Positions 8,736 to 16,925 of a stretch of 64,000 nucleotides of DNA are shown piece after piece. Both the position numbers and the translations under genes were made by a program. This DNA comes from Holophagales bacterium. GTDB lineage: Bacteria > Acidobacteriota > Thermoanaerobaculia > UBA5066. The first letter of the stretch is position 1. Each line of letters opens with the position of its first letter. The notes beneath the pieces were generated by a model, which was not told the DNA's origin, did no database searches, and saw only the letters and a list, made by a program, of their open reading frames with translations. The DNA lies in NCBI GenBank assembly GCA_016714815.1, contig JADKBZ010000014.1, forward strand, positions 111,389 through 175,388. Direction: 5' to 3'.

Positions 8736-9668
8736 TCAGGCGCGAGCGTAGACGGGCAGCAGGAAGACCGCCTTGTAGTCGATTCCCGGGATCTCGGCCT
8801 TCACCTCGAGCTCCCAGTAGCGCGGCTCGTCGGCGGAGAGACTCGTCGACAGCTCCGGCTGGTCGGGCAGGCGAAACGAGAGCTGGAGGGGAGGAGAGTC
8901 CTCGGTGATCAGGGCGACGAGCCGGGCCGGGGGGCCCTGCCCGAGGTCGACCTCCCCCGCCGCGTACTCGCGCTCGTCCTCGTAAAGGGCGTAGGCCACC
9001 ACACCGTTCGACTTGCCACGCCGTTCGACTTTCTCCTCGACGCACCGAAGGGTCAGCTTCAGGTTCGTGTAGCCGCGCAGGCGGGCAGAGCCTCCGAGCG
9101 AGGCGTCCAGCTCGTCACCCAGAAAGAACGGGAAACGGGCGAACTGCAGCTCGCTCGCTCCGTATTTGAGGCGCTGCAGCCATCGATAGGCGACGAATCC
9201 CCAGCCCACGGCGGCGAGGAGTCCGAAGACCAGACCGAACGGGAAGAAGTAGACACAGAACGGCGTCACGAAGACGCTGACGGCCACCATCCCCACGACG
9301 TCCGTCACGGTCTTCCCGACCGTCCCGAGGCGGTAGGCCTGCGGGTCCCACGGGTGATCCCAGTACCACGGTTCCCATGGACGCTCCCGCTGACGCCGAC
9401 GCACCCGCAGACCTCGCAACAGGCCCGCGACGCCCGACCCGATGACCACGAGCCCGGCCAGGAGAAAGAGCCCTCCAATGGCGCCGACGATGAGACGGCT
9501 CGCGTGAAACGACGAGTCCTCCGCCGGGAGGACGCCGCTCGACGCCAGGATCATGAACCCGCCCATCGCGGCGAACGGCAGACCGAAGAGAACGGCGCAA
9601 CCGCCCTTCAGCGCCACACTCCGCCGCGTCTCGTGTCCGACGAGCTCCCGCTTCCCGGCGCTCCTCAC
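8736..9668 (-). CDS. Membrane protein of unknown function, large soluble C-terminal domain
   Basis: This is a predicted inner-membrane protein of 310 residues. Three to four hydrophobic segments occupy the first half: ALKGGCAVLFGLPFAAMGG, LIVGAIGGLFLLAGLVVIGSG, and a longer stretch around VGMVAVSVFVTPF and GLVFGLLAAVGWGF. The C-terminal 150 residues are beta-rich, with repeated strand motifs (ARLVALITED, YWELEVKAEIPG), like an arrestin or Ig-like domain. The start is uncertain: GTG 9668 is chosen because it precedes the first helix with a few basic residues, while the open frame runs on upstream. It lies 68 bp after the M41-like gene and may share its transcript. Confidence 0.72.
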   Translation of the reverse strand: MRSAGKRELVGHETRRSVALKGGCAVLFGLPFAAMGGFMILASSGVLPAEDSSFHASRLIVGAIGGLFLLAGLVVIGSGVAGLLRGLRVRRRQRERPWEPWYWDHPWDPQAYRLGTVGKTVTDVVGMVAVSVFVTPFCVYFFPFGLVFGLLAAVGWGFVAYRWLQRLKYGASELQFARFPFFLGDELDASLGGSARLRGYTNLKLTLRCVEEKVERRGKSNGVVAYALYEDEREYAAGEVDLGQGPPARLVALITEDSPPLQLSFRLPDQPELSTSLSADEPRYWELEVKAEIPGIDYKAVFLLPVYARA

Positions 9669-9736
9669 TCCGGGTAGCCTAGCAGCTCTTCCCCGGCCGG
9701 AATCCCGGCCAGCGCGCGTCCCGCCCGGGGCCGCGG

Positions 9737-10204
9737 CTATTCGAGAAGCTCTCCCGGGTGGCTCTGGCGGATGATCCGCGCGGCGAGCGACCCGGGGACG
9801 ATCTCCTGCATCAGGAGCGCGTTGGCGAGCTCCTCCACCGGGGCCCAGAGGAACGCGAGGCGCACCGCCGTCTCGCGGAAGACGGCGTCGATCTCGAGTC
9901 CGGCCCGGCGCGCAAAGACGGCGATCCGGTGGGTGTCGATCTCGATGCCGACGTGCGGATCGACCGGGAGCTTCCCTCCGGCCATGATCACGGCGAGCGG
10001 ACCGGCCGCCAGGAGGCGGAGGTAGACGTGCTGCTTCCTCCGGTCGGCGTCCGAGACCCCGGACGGGAACTCCTGTCCGACGAGGATGCGGCCCTGCGTG
10101 TGCTCTTCGGGGTAGATCGAGACCCGCGGGAGCCGGAGGCCGGCGTCCCACGCGACGACCGCGCGGCCGGCTTCGTGAAATGCGACGAGACGGCGGAACC
10201 TCAA
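9737..10204 (-). CDS. M41 (FtsH peptidase)-like protein lacking a zinc ligand (HEAGR)
   Basis: This 155-residue protein aligns by eye with the peptidase domain of FtsH-type proteins, without the AAA domain. It has the helix HEAGxAVVAW at residues 10-19, then VSIYPEEHTQGRIL, then a helix rich in Leu/Ala around LLAAGPLAVIMAGG. The zinc motif HEAGH reads HEAGR (R14, codon CGC), so a metal ligand is missing and it is probably not an active protease of the usual kind. TTG 10204 is the start, with GGGAGG 5 nt upstream. A TAATCT -10 box lies about 20 nt before it. Confidence 0.68.
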   Translation of the reverse strand: MRFRRLVAFHEAGRAVVAWDAGLRLPRVSIYPEEHTQGRILVGQEFPSGVSDADRRKQHVYLRLLAAGPLAVIMAGGKLPVDPHVGIEIDTHRIAVFARRAGLEIDAVFRETAVRLAFLWAPVEELANALLMQEIVPGSLAARIIRQSHPGELLE

Positions 10205-10319
10205 GGGAGCCTCCCGTTACAGATTACAGGTTCGGAAGACGGAAAGGTGCGACACCGGATCAGGCGGGACCCCTCCCCACACCTCTTTCGACTCCTTGCC
10301 GCCCTCCCCGGGCGGCGGG

Positions 10320-10325
10320 CAGAAT
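10320..10325 (+). promoter_or_regulatory. -10 box (CAGAAT) of the hydrolase gene
   Basis: CAGAAT ends 6 nt before GTG 10332 with no ribosome binding site between. Position matches the leaderless pattern seen at other starts in the window. Confidence 0.35.
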
Positions 10326-10331
10326 GACCGG

Positions 10332-11144
10332 GTGAGCCCGTCCGCACCCTCCCCCGTGATCCGGACACCCGTCTCGATCCAGCTTCCGGAAGGGCGGCTG
10401 AAGGCCGTCCGGCTGGTCCCAGGGGAGCCCGTTCCCGGTCTCTCCCCTGTCGTCTACCTCCACGACGCGCTCGGCTCCGTCTCCCTCTGGCGCGACCTTC
10501 CCGACCGGCTTTGCGGGGCGCTGGGGCGCGAGGGCCTCGCTTTCGACCGGCTCGGGCACGGCCGATCGGCCCCCCTTCCCGGGCTCCAGGACCATCGGTT
10601 TCTCGAGGTCGAGGCGACGGAGCGCCTTCCCGAGATCCTCCGGCAGGCGGGAATCGAGCGCCCTGTCTTCTTCGGGCACAGCGACGGCGCGACCATCGCC
10701 CTCCTCTTCGCGGCCGCCTTCCCGGCAGTCCCGTCGGCCGTGGTCTCGATCGCCGCCCACGTCTTCATCGAGGACGTGACGCTCGCCGGGATCGCGGAGA
10801 CGGCCTCGGTCTGGCGAACGACCGACCTGCCGGCCCGGCTCGGACGGCACCACGGAGACAAGACGGAAGCCGTCTTCCGGGCCTGGAGCGAGACCTGGCG
10901 CGACCCCCGCTTCCGCGACTTCTCCGCGGTCCCGGCCCTTCCATCGATTCGCTGCCCGGTCCTCGTGATCCAGGGGGAGAAGGACGAGTACGGGACGGCC
11001 GCCCAGGTGGAGGCGATCGCCGGGGCGGTTTCGGGGCCGGTCCGGACTCTCGTCCTGCCAGGGCTGGGGCACTTCCCGCACCGGGAGGATCCCGACAGAA
11101 TCCTCTCGGAGACGGAGGAGTTCCTTTCGGACTTCGGGGTCTGA
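10332..11144 (+). CDS. Alpha/beta hydrolase
   Basis: This is a cytoplasmic alpha/beta-hydrolase of about 270 residues. The oxyanion-side motif is YLHDALGS, the nucleophile elbow is GHSDGA (Ser), the acid is likely Asp in GEKDEYG, and the His is in GLGHFPHRE near the C-terminus. It lacks a signal peptide. GTG 10332 is preferred over TTG 10296 because it sits 6 nt after a CAGAAT box and removes a Pro/Gly-rich leader. The family covers esterases, C-C hydrolases and lactonases; the substrate cannot be told. The gene is divergent from the M41-like gene and converges on the PLP enzyme. Confidence 0.85.
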   Translation: MSPSAPSPVIRTPVSIQLPEGRLKAVRLVPGEPVPGLSPVVYLHDALGSVSLWRDLPDRLCGALGREGLAFDRLGHGRSAPLPGLQDHRFLEVEATERLPEILRQAGIERPVFFGHSDGATIALLFAAAFPAVPSAVVSIAAHVFIEDVTLAGIAETASVWRTTDLPARLGRHHGDKTEAVFRAWSETWRDPRFRDFSAVPALPSIRCPVLVIQGEKDEYGTAAQVEAIAGAVSGPVRTLVLPGLGHFPHREDPDRILSETEEFLSDFGV

Positions 11145-11181
11145 GCCCGGGGCAGGGCGCGGGCTTTCCGGGGCCCGAGCG

Positions 11182-12369
11182 CTACGCCTTCGACAGCGCC
11201 TGCTCGAGGTCGTCGCAGAGGTCGGCGGCGTCCTCGCAGCCGACGGCGATCCTCACCAGGTCGTCCGAGATCTCCGCCTTCTCTCGCTCGGCCTTCGGGA
11301 CGCTCGCGTGCGTCATCGAGGCCGGATGCTCGATGAGCGTCTCGAGCCCTCCGAGGCTGACCGCGAGAGTCGCGAGCTTCACGGAGTTGATGAGCGTCCG
11401 CCCCGCGTCGTGCCCCCCCTTCACGCCGAAGGAAACGATCGCCCCGCCTCCCGACATCTGCCGGAGGGCGAGCTCGTGCTGCGGGTGGCTCGGCAGGAAC
11501 GGGTAGCGGACCCACGCGACCTTCGGGTGCGCCTCGAGGAACCGCGCCACCTCGAGGGCGTTCGCCTGGGCCTTCTCCATCCGGAGCCCGAGCGTCTTGA
11601 CGCCGCGGAAGACGAGCCACGCCTGGTGCGGGTCCATCGTCGGGCCGACGTTGACGTGGACTTTCCGCAGGCGCGCGAAGAGCGCCGGGTCCTTCGCGAC
11701 GACGACCCCCGCCACGACGTCCGAGTGGCCGTTGATGAACTTCGTCATGCTGTGGACGACGATGTCGGCGCCGAGGGCGAACGGCTGCTGCAGGAGGGGC
11801 GAGGCGAAGGTGTTGTCGACCGCGAGGAGGGCGCCGTGCCGGTGCGCGATTTCCGCGATGGCGACGATGTCGCACAGCTTGAGCGTCGGGTTCGCGGGCG
11901 ATTCGACGAAGACGAGCTTCGTCTCCGGGCGCATCGCCTTCTCGACGTTCGCCACGTCGGAGGTGTCGACGAAGCTCGCCGTCACGCCGAAACGCGAGTA
12001 CTCGTTCTCGAGGATCATCCGGCTCGCGCCGTAGAGGGCGTCCGTGCCGACGACGTGAGCCCCCGCGCCGAGGAGGGCGAAGTAGACGGTGTGAATGGCC
12101 GCCATCCCCGTCGACGCGGCGAGGGCGCCGCAGCCCCCTTCCAGCTCCGCGACGCACTCCTCGAGGGCCGCGACGGTCGGGTTCCCCAGGCGGGTGTACT
12201 TGTACCCGGGGTCGGTGCCGCCGAACCGGGCGGCGCCCTCGTCGGCGTCCTTGAAGGCGAAGGTCGAGGTCTGGTAGATCGGCGTCGCCACGGCGCCGGT
12301 GAGGGGGCATGAGCGCTGTCCGGCGTGGATGATGCGGCTGGCGGGGCGCAGGTTCTTGACGTCGGACAT
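11182..12369 (-). CDS. Cys/Met metabolism PLP-dependent enzyme (cystathionine gamma-lyase / methionine gamma-lyase type)
   Basis: This is a fold-type I PLP enzyme of 395 residues. The PLP lysine is in HSMTKFINGHSD; other family marks are TRLGNPT near residue 60, the Tyr-containing DALYGAS loop, and the C-terminal SLGGLETLIEHPASMTH. Members do alpha,gamma-elimination or replacement: cystathionine gamma-lyase, cystathionine gamma-synthase, methionine gamma-lyase. Sequence by eye does not decide, but the divergent beta-synthase-like gene 180 bp away favours cystathionine gamma-lyase in reverse transsulfuration. ATG 12369 is chosen because AGAGG lies upstream at workable spacing; GTG 12381 would sit on that site. 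Confidence 0.85.
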   Translation of the reverse strand: MSDVKNLRPASRIIHAGQRSCPLTGAVATPIYQTSTFAFKDADEGAARFGGTDPGYKYTRLGNPTVAALEECVAELEGGCGALAASTGMAAIHTVYFALLGAGAHVVGTDALYGASRMILENEYSRFGVTASFVDTSDVANVEKAMRPETKLVFVESPANPTLKLCDIVAIAEIAHRHGALLAVDNTFASPLLQQPFALGADIVVHSMTKFINGHSDVVAGVVVAKDPALFARLRKVHVNVGPTMDPHQAWLVFRGVKTLGLRMEKAQANALEVARFLEAHPKVAWVRYPFLPSHPQHELALRQMSGGGAIVSFGVKGGHDAGRTLINSVKLATLAVSLGGLETLIEHPASMTHASVPKAEREKAEISDDLVRIAVGCEDAADLCDDLEQALSKA

Positions 12370-12429
12370 GATGCGAGGCACCTCTTGCGGGAAGGGCGGC
12401 GGCGCGGATTCCGCGCCGTCCGGCCGGGC

Positions 12430-12435
12430 ATCCTA
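12430..12435 (-). promoter_or_regulatory. Probable -10 box (TAGGAT) of the PLP enzyme gene
   Basis: TAGGAT on the minus strand lies about 60 nt before ATG 12369. The leader includes a small hairpin (GGCGCGG / CCGCGCC). No convincing -35 is seen. Confidence 0.3.
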
Positions 12436-12461
12436 GCACCCGGCCGGAAACCTCCCCTGCC

Positions 12462-12490
12462 TTGACTTCGATCCCTCCCCCGCCTACAAG
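12462..12490 (+). promoter_or_regulatory. Promoter of the cysteine synthase/CBS gene
   Basis: TTGACT (12462-12467) and TACAAG (12485-12490) are separated by exactly 17 bp, a good sigma70-type match. Transcription from it would leave a leader of about 50 nt before ATG 12547. Confidence 0.5.
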
Positions 12491-12546
12491 AGGCGGTGGA
12501 TTCCCGGCGGAACGCCTCGCGTCCGCCGGGCCCGTGGGAGCGGTGG

Positions 12547-13487
12547 ATGCGCGTCGTGGAGAACGTGGTCGAGCTGATCGGGCGGACCCCGATGATCCGG
12601 CTCGGAGCCCTGAAAGAAGCCGATGAGGCGGACGTCTTCGCCAAGCTCGAATATCTCAATCCCGGCATGAGCGTGAAGGACCGGACGGCCGTGGGGCTCA
12701 TCCGTGCCGCCGAGGCGAGCGGAGCGCTGAAACCCGGGGGACGATCCTCGAGGCGACGGCGGGAAACACCGGCGTCGGTCTCGCCCTCGTCGGCGTCTCG
12801 CGCGGCTATCGCGTCGTCATCGTCATGGTCGAGGGGTACGCTCGCGAGAAGATGATCCTGATCCGCGGGCTCGGCGGCGAGGTCGTCCTCGTCCCGCACG
12901 AGGCAGGGATCCAGGGAGCGGTGGCGAAGGTCGCCGAGTTGGTGGCTTCGACCCCCGGCGCGGTCCCGATGCGGCAGTTCGAGAGCCCGGCAAACGCGCT
13001 CGTCCACTACGAGACGACCGGGCCCGAGATCTGGGAGCAGCTCGAGGGACGGGTCGACGGCATCGCCCTCGGCATCGGCACGGGCGGGACGTTCTCCGGC
13101 GTCGCGCGCTTCCTGAAGGAGAAGGACCCGGCGGTCGCCTGCTGGGGCGTCGAGCCTCCCGACTCGATCTACGGGGGGACGGGCGGCCACGGCGAGCACA
13201 TGGTCGAGGGGATCGGAAACAAGTGGTTCCCGGCGACGTTCGACCGATCGCTGGCGGACGGGGTCTTCACGATTCCGCACTCCGAGAGCTTCGCGATGGT
13301 CGACCGCCTCGGGACGATGGGCCTCCCGGCCGCCTCCTCGTCCGGCGCGAACGTCTGCGGCGCCCGACGCCTCGCGCGGATGCTCGGCGAGGGGAAGCGG
13401 GTCGCCACGCTCCTCTGCGACCCTTCCGAGCGCTACTTCTCGAAATACGTCTACGACGGGCTCTACGAAGGCCGCCGCATTCCCTGA
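12547..13487 (+). CDS. Cysteine synthase / cystathionine beta-synthase family enzyme, frameshifted near 12740
   Basis: This is a fold-type II PLP enzyme. From ATG 12547 (GGGAG upstream) it reads through the PLP-lysine motif NPGMSVKDR up to GALKPGG, then must change frame to continue as TILEATAGNTG and on to 13487. The site reads CCC followed by five G; six G restores KPGGTILEATAGNTG, so one G is missing from a homopolymer. Repaired length is about 313 residues, normal for CysK/CysM or a short CBS such as MccA. The phosphate loop GIGTGGTFSG and a PSERYFS C-terminal segment are present. It is divergent from the gamma-lyase-like gene, suggesting CBS plus CGL. Confidence 0.87.
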
Positions 13488-13506
13488 GGGCGGCCGGGAG
13501 GACACC

Positions 13507-14859
13507 TTGGACTATCCGATGAGGGAATTCGCGGCGGGCGGCGGCGTTCTGATCGCCGTCGTCGCGATCCTGCATGTCGTCGTCTCCCACTTCGCCGTCG
13601 GAGGGGGGCTCGTCATGGCCGTCCTCGAGGGGGCGGCCGTCAAGAGGAACGACCGGCCGCTTCGCGACCTCGTGAAGCGGTCGTCGACGATCCTCCTCCT
13701 CCTCTCGACCGTCTTCGGCGCGATTTCGGGAGTCGGCATCTGGTTCACGATCGGCGTCGTCCACCCCGCCGCCACCTCGTCGCTCATCCACACGTTCGTG
13801 TGGGCGTGGGCCACGGAGTGGGCGTTCTTCCTCCTCGAGGTCGTCACGGCCCTCGCCTGGGTCGCGACCTGGGAGAAGGTCTCCCCCCGGACGCACCTCC
13901 TGTTGATCCGGCTCTACGCCTTCGCCGCCTTCATGTCGCTCGTCGTCATCCAGGGAATCCTCGGGTTCATGCTGACGCCGGGGCGCTTCCCGAAGACGCT
14001 CTCCGTCCAGGACGGATTCCTGAACCCGACGTACCTCCCCGGCATCCTCTTCCGCACCGGCGTCTGCATCCTCCTCGGAGCGGCGTGGATGGCCTTCGCC
14101 GCCCTCCTCGAGCCCGACCGCGAGGCCCGAGCGCGCCTCTCGCGGATCCTCGCCTCCGCCGGGGCCCTCGGGCTCGGGATCGCGGGGATCGGCTGGTTCG
14201 TCTGGGAGCGGGCGCTCCCGGCATCGGTCCAGCGCCTCTTCCTCGGCGAGAAGCCGCTCCTTGCGACCCTCGCGACGGGCCGGGCTCACACGCTCCGGAT
14301 GCTCGTCGCCGCCGCGCTCCTCGTCCTTCTCGTCCTCCTGCTGCCGAAGCTGCAGTCCTGGCCCGTGGCGATCCTCGCCCTCCTGGCCGGCGCCGGAATC
14401 CTCGCCGGGTACGAGCGGGTCCGGGAGGGAGTCCGCAAGCCCTTCGTCATCGCGGAGCAGATGTTCTCCAACGGGGTCCTCGTCTCCGAGATCGACTCCC
14501 TGAACGAGAAAGGTGTCCTCTCGAAGGCCGTCTGGGCGACGAAGGAGGCGGGCGGCCGCACCGTGCCCCGGGGAGAGGCCGTCTTCCGCGCCGAGTGCTC
14601 CTCCTGCCACACGCGGGACGGCTACCTCGGGATCCGCCGCCTCGCGTCGGCCATGGACGCCGATCTGGCCGAGATGTTCCTGACGGCGATGCGGGAGGAC
14701 GGAGAGGCCTGGAAAGCCCGCGCCGCCGGAAAGGACGCGAAGCCCGGCTACCCCTTCATGCCCCCCTTCGTCGGGACCGACGAGGAGCTGAAGGCGCTGG
14801 CCCTCTGGCTCGCCTCCCTGAACGCGCCGGCCGTGGCGGAGGGGACCCATGCCCGCTGA
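13507..14859 (+). CDS. CydA-like cytochrome bd-type oxidase subunit with fused c-type haem domain
   Basis: This is a 450-residue inner-membrane protein. The first 320 residues hold about eight helices with CydA-like marks: HVVVSHFAVGGG in helix 1 (two His, candidate haem ligands), a TEWAFFLLE segment with acidic residues in a helix, and a later His-containing helix after TWEKVSPRTH. A cytochrome c domain follows, with CSSCH at residues 364-368 and a likely Met ligand in YPFMPPF. Canonical CydA has no haem c; forms with one have been described in divergent branches of the bd superfamily. It would take electrons from quinol or a c-type donor. The next gene overlaps by 11 bp. Confidence 0.78.
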   Translation: MDYPMREFAAGGGVLIAVVAILHVVVSHFAVGGGLVMAVLEGAAVKRNDRPLRDLVKRSSTILLLLSTVFGAISGVGIWFTIGVVHPAATSSLIHTFVWAWATEWAFFLLEVVTALAWVATWEKVSPRTHLLLIRLYAFAAFMSLVVIQGILGFMLTPGRFPKTLSVQDGFLNPTYLPGILFRTGVCILLGAAWMAFAALLEPDREARARLSRILASAGALGLGIAGIGWFVWERALPASVQRLFLGEKPLLATLATGRAHTLRMLVAAALLVLLVLLLPKLQSWPVAILALLAGAGILAGYERVREGVRKPFVIAEQMFSNGVLVSEIDSLNEKGVLSKAVWATKEAGGRTVPRGEAVFRAECSSCHTRDGYLGIRRLASAMDADLAEMFLTAMREDGEAWKARAAGKDAKPGYPFMPPFVGTDEELKALALWLASLNAPAVAEGTHAR

Positions 14860-15958
14860 GACGCTCCTCCCGGCCCTCGACCCGATGCCGATCCCGGGGC
14901 CGCCGTGGCTCTTCCACCTCCTCTGGGTCGTGACGTTCGCGGTCCACGTCGTCTGCGTGAACCTCGTCCTCGGCTCCTCGATCCTCGGCACGGTCGCTTC
15001 GCTCGACCGCGACCGCGTCTTCGGCCGCGGCGTCGCCCGGTTCTTCGCCGAGTTGAACACCTGGGCGATCTCGCTCGCGATCACCTTCGGCATCGCGCCG
15101 CTCCTCTTCCTCCAGGTTCTGCAGGGGCGTTTCTTCTATTCGGCGACCGTCATCCTCGCCCCCGCCTGGCTCGGCCTCCTCGTCCTCCTGATGGCGGCCT
15201 ACTACCTCACCTACGCCGCAAAGTACCGGCTGCGCGCCGGGAAGGGCGCCGCCCTTCCCTTCGGCCTCTCGGCGCTCCTCTTCCTCGCCGTCACGGCGAT
15301 CCAGGCCGTCGTCCACCTCCTGTCCGTCCAGCCCGACCGCTGGGAAGCGGCCCTGGCCAGCCCGTGGTCCGCCCTCGCCGACCGGGCCTTCCTCCCCCGC
15401 TTCCTCCACTTCGTCCTGGCGGGTGTGACGCTCTCGGGGATCGTCCTCGCCTGGGTCGCGGTCCGGCGCGTCCCCGCCGAGGAGGCTCGGCCCGCGGCCT
15501 CGGCCCGGGCCCTCTTCGGCGTGAAGATCGCCCTCCTGGCCACGGTCCTGCAGCTCGTCGACGGCCTCTGGCTCACGATCTCCGTCCCGCGCGAAGTCCT
15601 CCTCGGGCTGATGCGGGGCGGGGCTGCAACGATGGTCCCGTTCACTCTCGCCATCGGCGCCGGCTTCGGTCTTCTGGTCTTTCTCGCGCGCGTGAGGGAC
15701 CCGATCGCCGACCGGACCTCGGTGCGGCACGCCCTCGAGCTCTTCGGCCTCGCGATGGTCCTGATGCTCGTGACGCGCCACCAGCTTCGCGGCCTCTACC
15801 TCGCCGCCGCCGGGGCCCGGGACACACCCGCGACGACGGACCAGTGGGGCGTTTTCGCCATCTTCCTCGTCGCCTTCGTCCTCTGCCTCGTCCTCGGGAT
15901 CGTCGCTCTCGTCCGGAGCGCGAGAGACCGCCCGGGGCCCGGACGAGCCACGGCATGA
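14849..15958 (+). CDS. Second CydA-like membrane subunit of the bd-type complex
   Basis: This is a very hydrophobic protein of 369 residues with about eight to nine predicted helices and no soluble domain. It overlaps the c-haem CydA-like gene by 11 bp, so the two are made together. Helix 1 (LFHLLWVVTFAVHVVCVNLV) carries two His in the same relative place as the partner, and PRFLHFVLAGV holds another, suggesting it is a CydA homologue, as in CydAA'-type complexes, rather than a CydB. The pair likely forms a heterodimeric respiratory enzyme. Loss of ligands or quinol site cannot be judged by eye. Confidence 0.7.
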   Translation: MPAETLLPALDPMPIPGPPWLFHLLWVVTFAVHVVCVNLVLGSSILGTVASLDRDRVFGRGVARFFAELNTWAISLAITFGIAPLLFLQVLQGRFFYSATVILAPAWLGLLVLLMAAYYLTYAAKYRLRAGKGAALPFGLSALLFLAVTAIQAVVHLLSVQPDRWEAALASPWSALADRAFLPRFLHFVLAGVTLSGIVLAWVAVRRVPAEEARPAASARALFGVKIALLATVLQLVDGLWLTISVPREVLLGLMRGGAATMVPFTLAIGAGFGLLVFLARVRDPIADRTSVRHALELFGLAMVLMLVTRHQLRGLYLAAAGARDTPATTDQWGVFAIFLVAFVLCLVLGIVALVRSARDRPGPGRATA

Positions 15959-16890
15959 ACGTCCCCAGCCGCCTCGCGGCGGCCCTCGCCGCCGCGCTCT
16001 TCGTCGCCACCTGCGCCCCCGTCCCGCAACCCGCGCCGCAGCCCGCGCCGACGCCGACGCCGGCCCCCGTGGCCGCGCCGACGCGCGAGGTCCCGCCAAA
16101 GATCGGCCTCGCCCTCGGCGGCGGCGGGGCCCGCGGCTTCGCGGAGATCGGCGTCCTTCGCGTCCTGGAGCAGGAGAAGATCCTGATCTCCTTCGTCGCC
16201 GGCACCTCCGTCGGAAGCCTCATCGGGGCCCTCTACGCCGACACGGGCCGCGTCCTGGACGCCGAGTTCCACGCGGTGACCGTCACGGAGGAAGACCTCT
16301 TCGACTACCGGGCCTTCGCCGTCTTCTCGGGCGGCTTCGTCAAGGGGGAGCGCCTTCGGCAGTTCCTGGCCACGAACCTGAAGAGCAAGACGATCGAGCA
16401 GATGAAGATCCCGTACGCAGCCGTCGCCGTCGACGTTGCCTCGGGGCGCGCCGTCTCCTTCCAGCGCGGCCCCGTCGGCCCCGCCGTGCACGCGTCGTGC
16501 GCCATCCCGGGGGTCTTCGTTCCGGTCCAGATCGGAGGGCGGACCTACGTCGACGGCGGCGTCGTGAACCCAATCCCCGCCGATGTGGCCCGCTCGATGG
16601 GGGCCGAGGTCGTGATCGCCGTGTCGATCCCGCCGCAGGCGCGCGCCGACGTCCCGACGAACCCGGTGGCCGTCGCCTACCAGTCTGTGACGATCATGTC
16701 TGCGGAGATCGGCCGGCTGCGCGCCCGCGACGCCGACGTCGTCGTCACCCCCGACGCCGGAGACGTCGCCTACGACGACTTCACCCAGAAGAAACGGCTC
16801 ATCACCGCCGGGGAGGACGCGGCCCGCAAGGCGCTTCCGCAGATCCGGGCGGCGATCGCCGCCCGGACCCGGCGCGTGCCCGTCTCCTGA
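15955..16890 (+). CDS. Patatin-like phospholipase, probable lipoprotein (RssA-like)
   Basis: This is a serine acyl hydrolase of 311 residues. The oxyanion motif GGGGARG is at about residues 55-61, the nucleophile motif GTSVG near 82-86, and the catalytic Asp in DGG near 200. It starts with a hydrophobic signal ending LFVATC, so Cys may be lipidated and the enzyme membrane-anchored; a Pro/Ala/Thr linker follows. The family cleaves phospholipid or lysophospholipid acyl chains. ATG 15955 overlaps the stop of the oxidase gene by 4 bp (ATGA), though a functional link is not obvious. Confidence 0.9.
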   Translation: MNVPSRLAAALAAALFVATCAPVPQPAPQPAPTPTPAPVAAPTREVPPKIGLALGGGGARGFAEIGVLRVLEQEKILISFVAGTSVGSLIGALYADTGRVLDAEFHAVTVTEEDLFDYRAFAVFSGGFVKGERLRQFLATNLKSKTIEQMKIPYAAVAVDVASGRAVSFQRGPVGPAVHASCAIPGVFVPVQIGGRTYVDGGVVNPIPADVARSMGAEVVIAVSIPPQARADVPTNPVAVAYQSVTIMSAEIGRLRARDADVVVTPDAGDVAYDDFTQKKRLITAGEDAARKALPQIRAAIAARTRRVPVS

Positions 16891-16912
16891 CGCTTTCCTT
16901 CGCCGGAAGGAC

Positions 16913-16918
16913 TACGAT
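16913..16918 (+). promoter_or_regulatory. -10 box (TACGAT) of the SirB1-like gene
   Basis: TACGAT ends 7 nt before GTG 16926 and no ribosome site lies between them, matching the leaderless pattern in this window. Confidence 0.4.
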
Positions 16919-16925
16919 CCGGGCC

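Noticed and set aside
12370..12435. SAM or SAH riboswitch before the gamma-lyase-like gene
   Set aside because: The leader is about 60 nt with one small hairpin; it is too short and lacks the conserved core of known SAM/SAH riboswitches.
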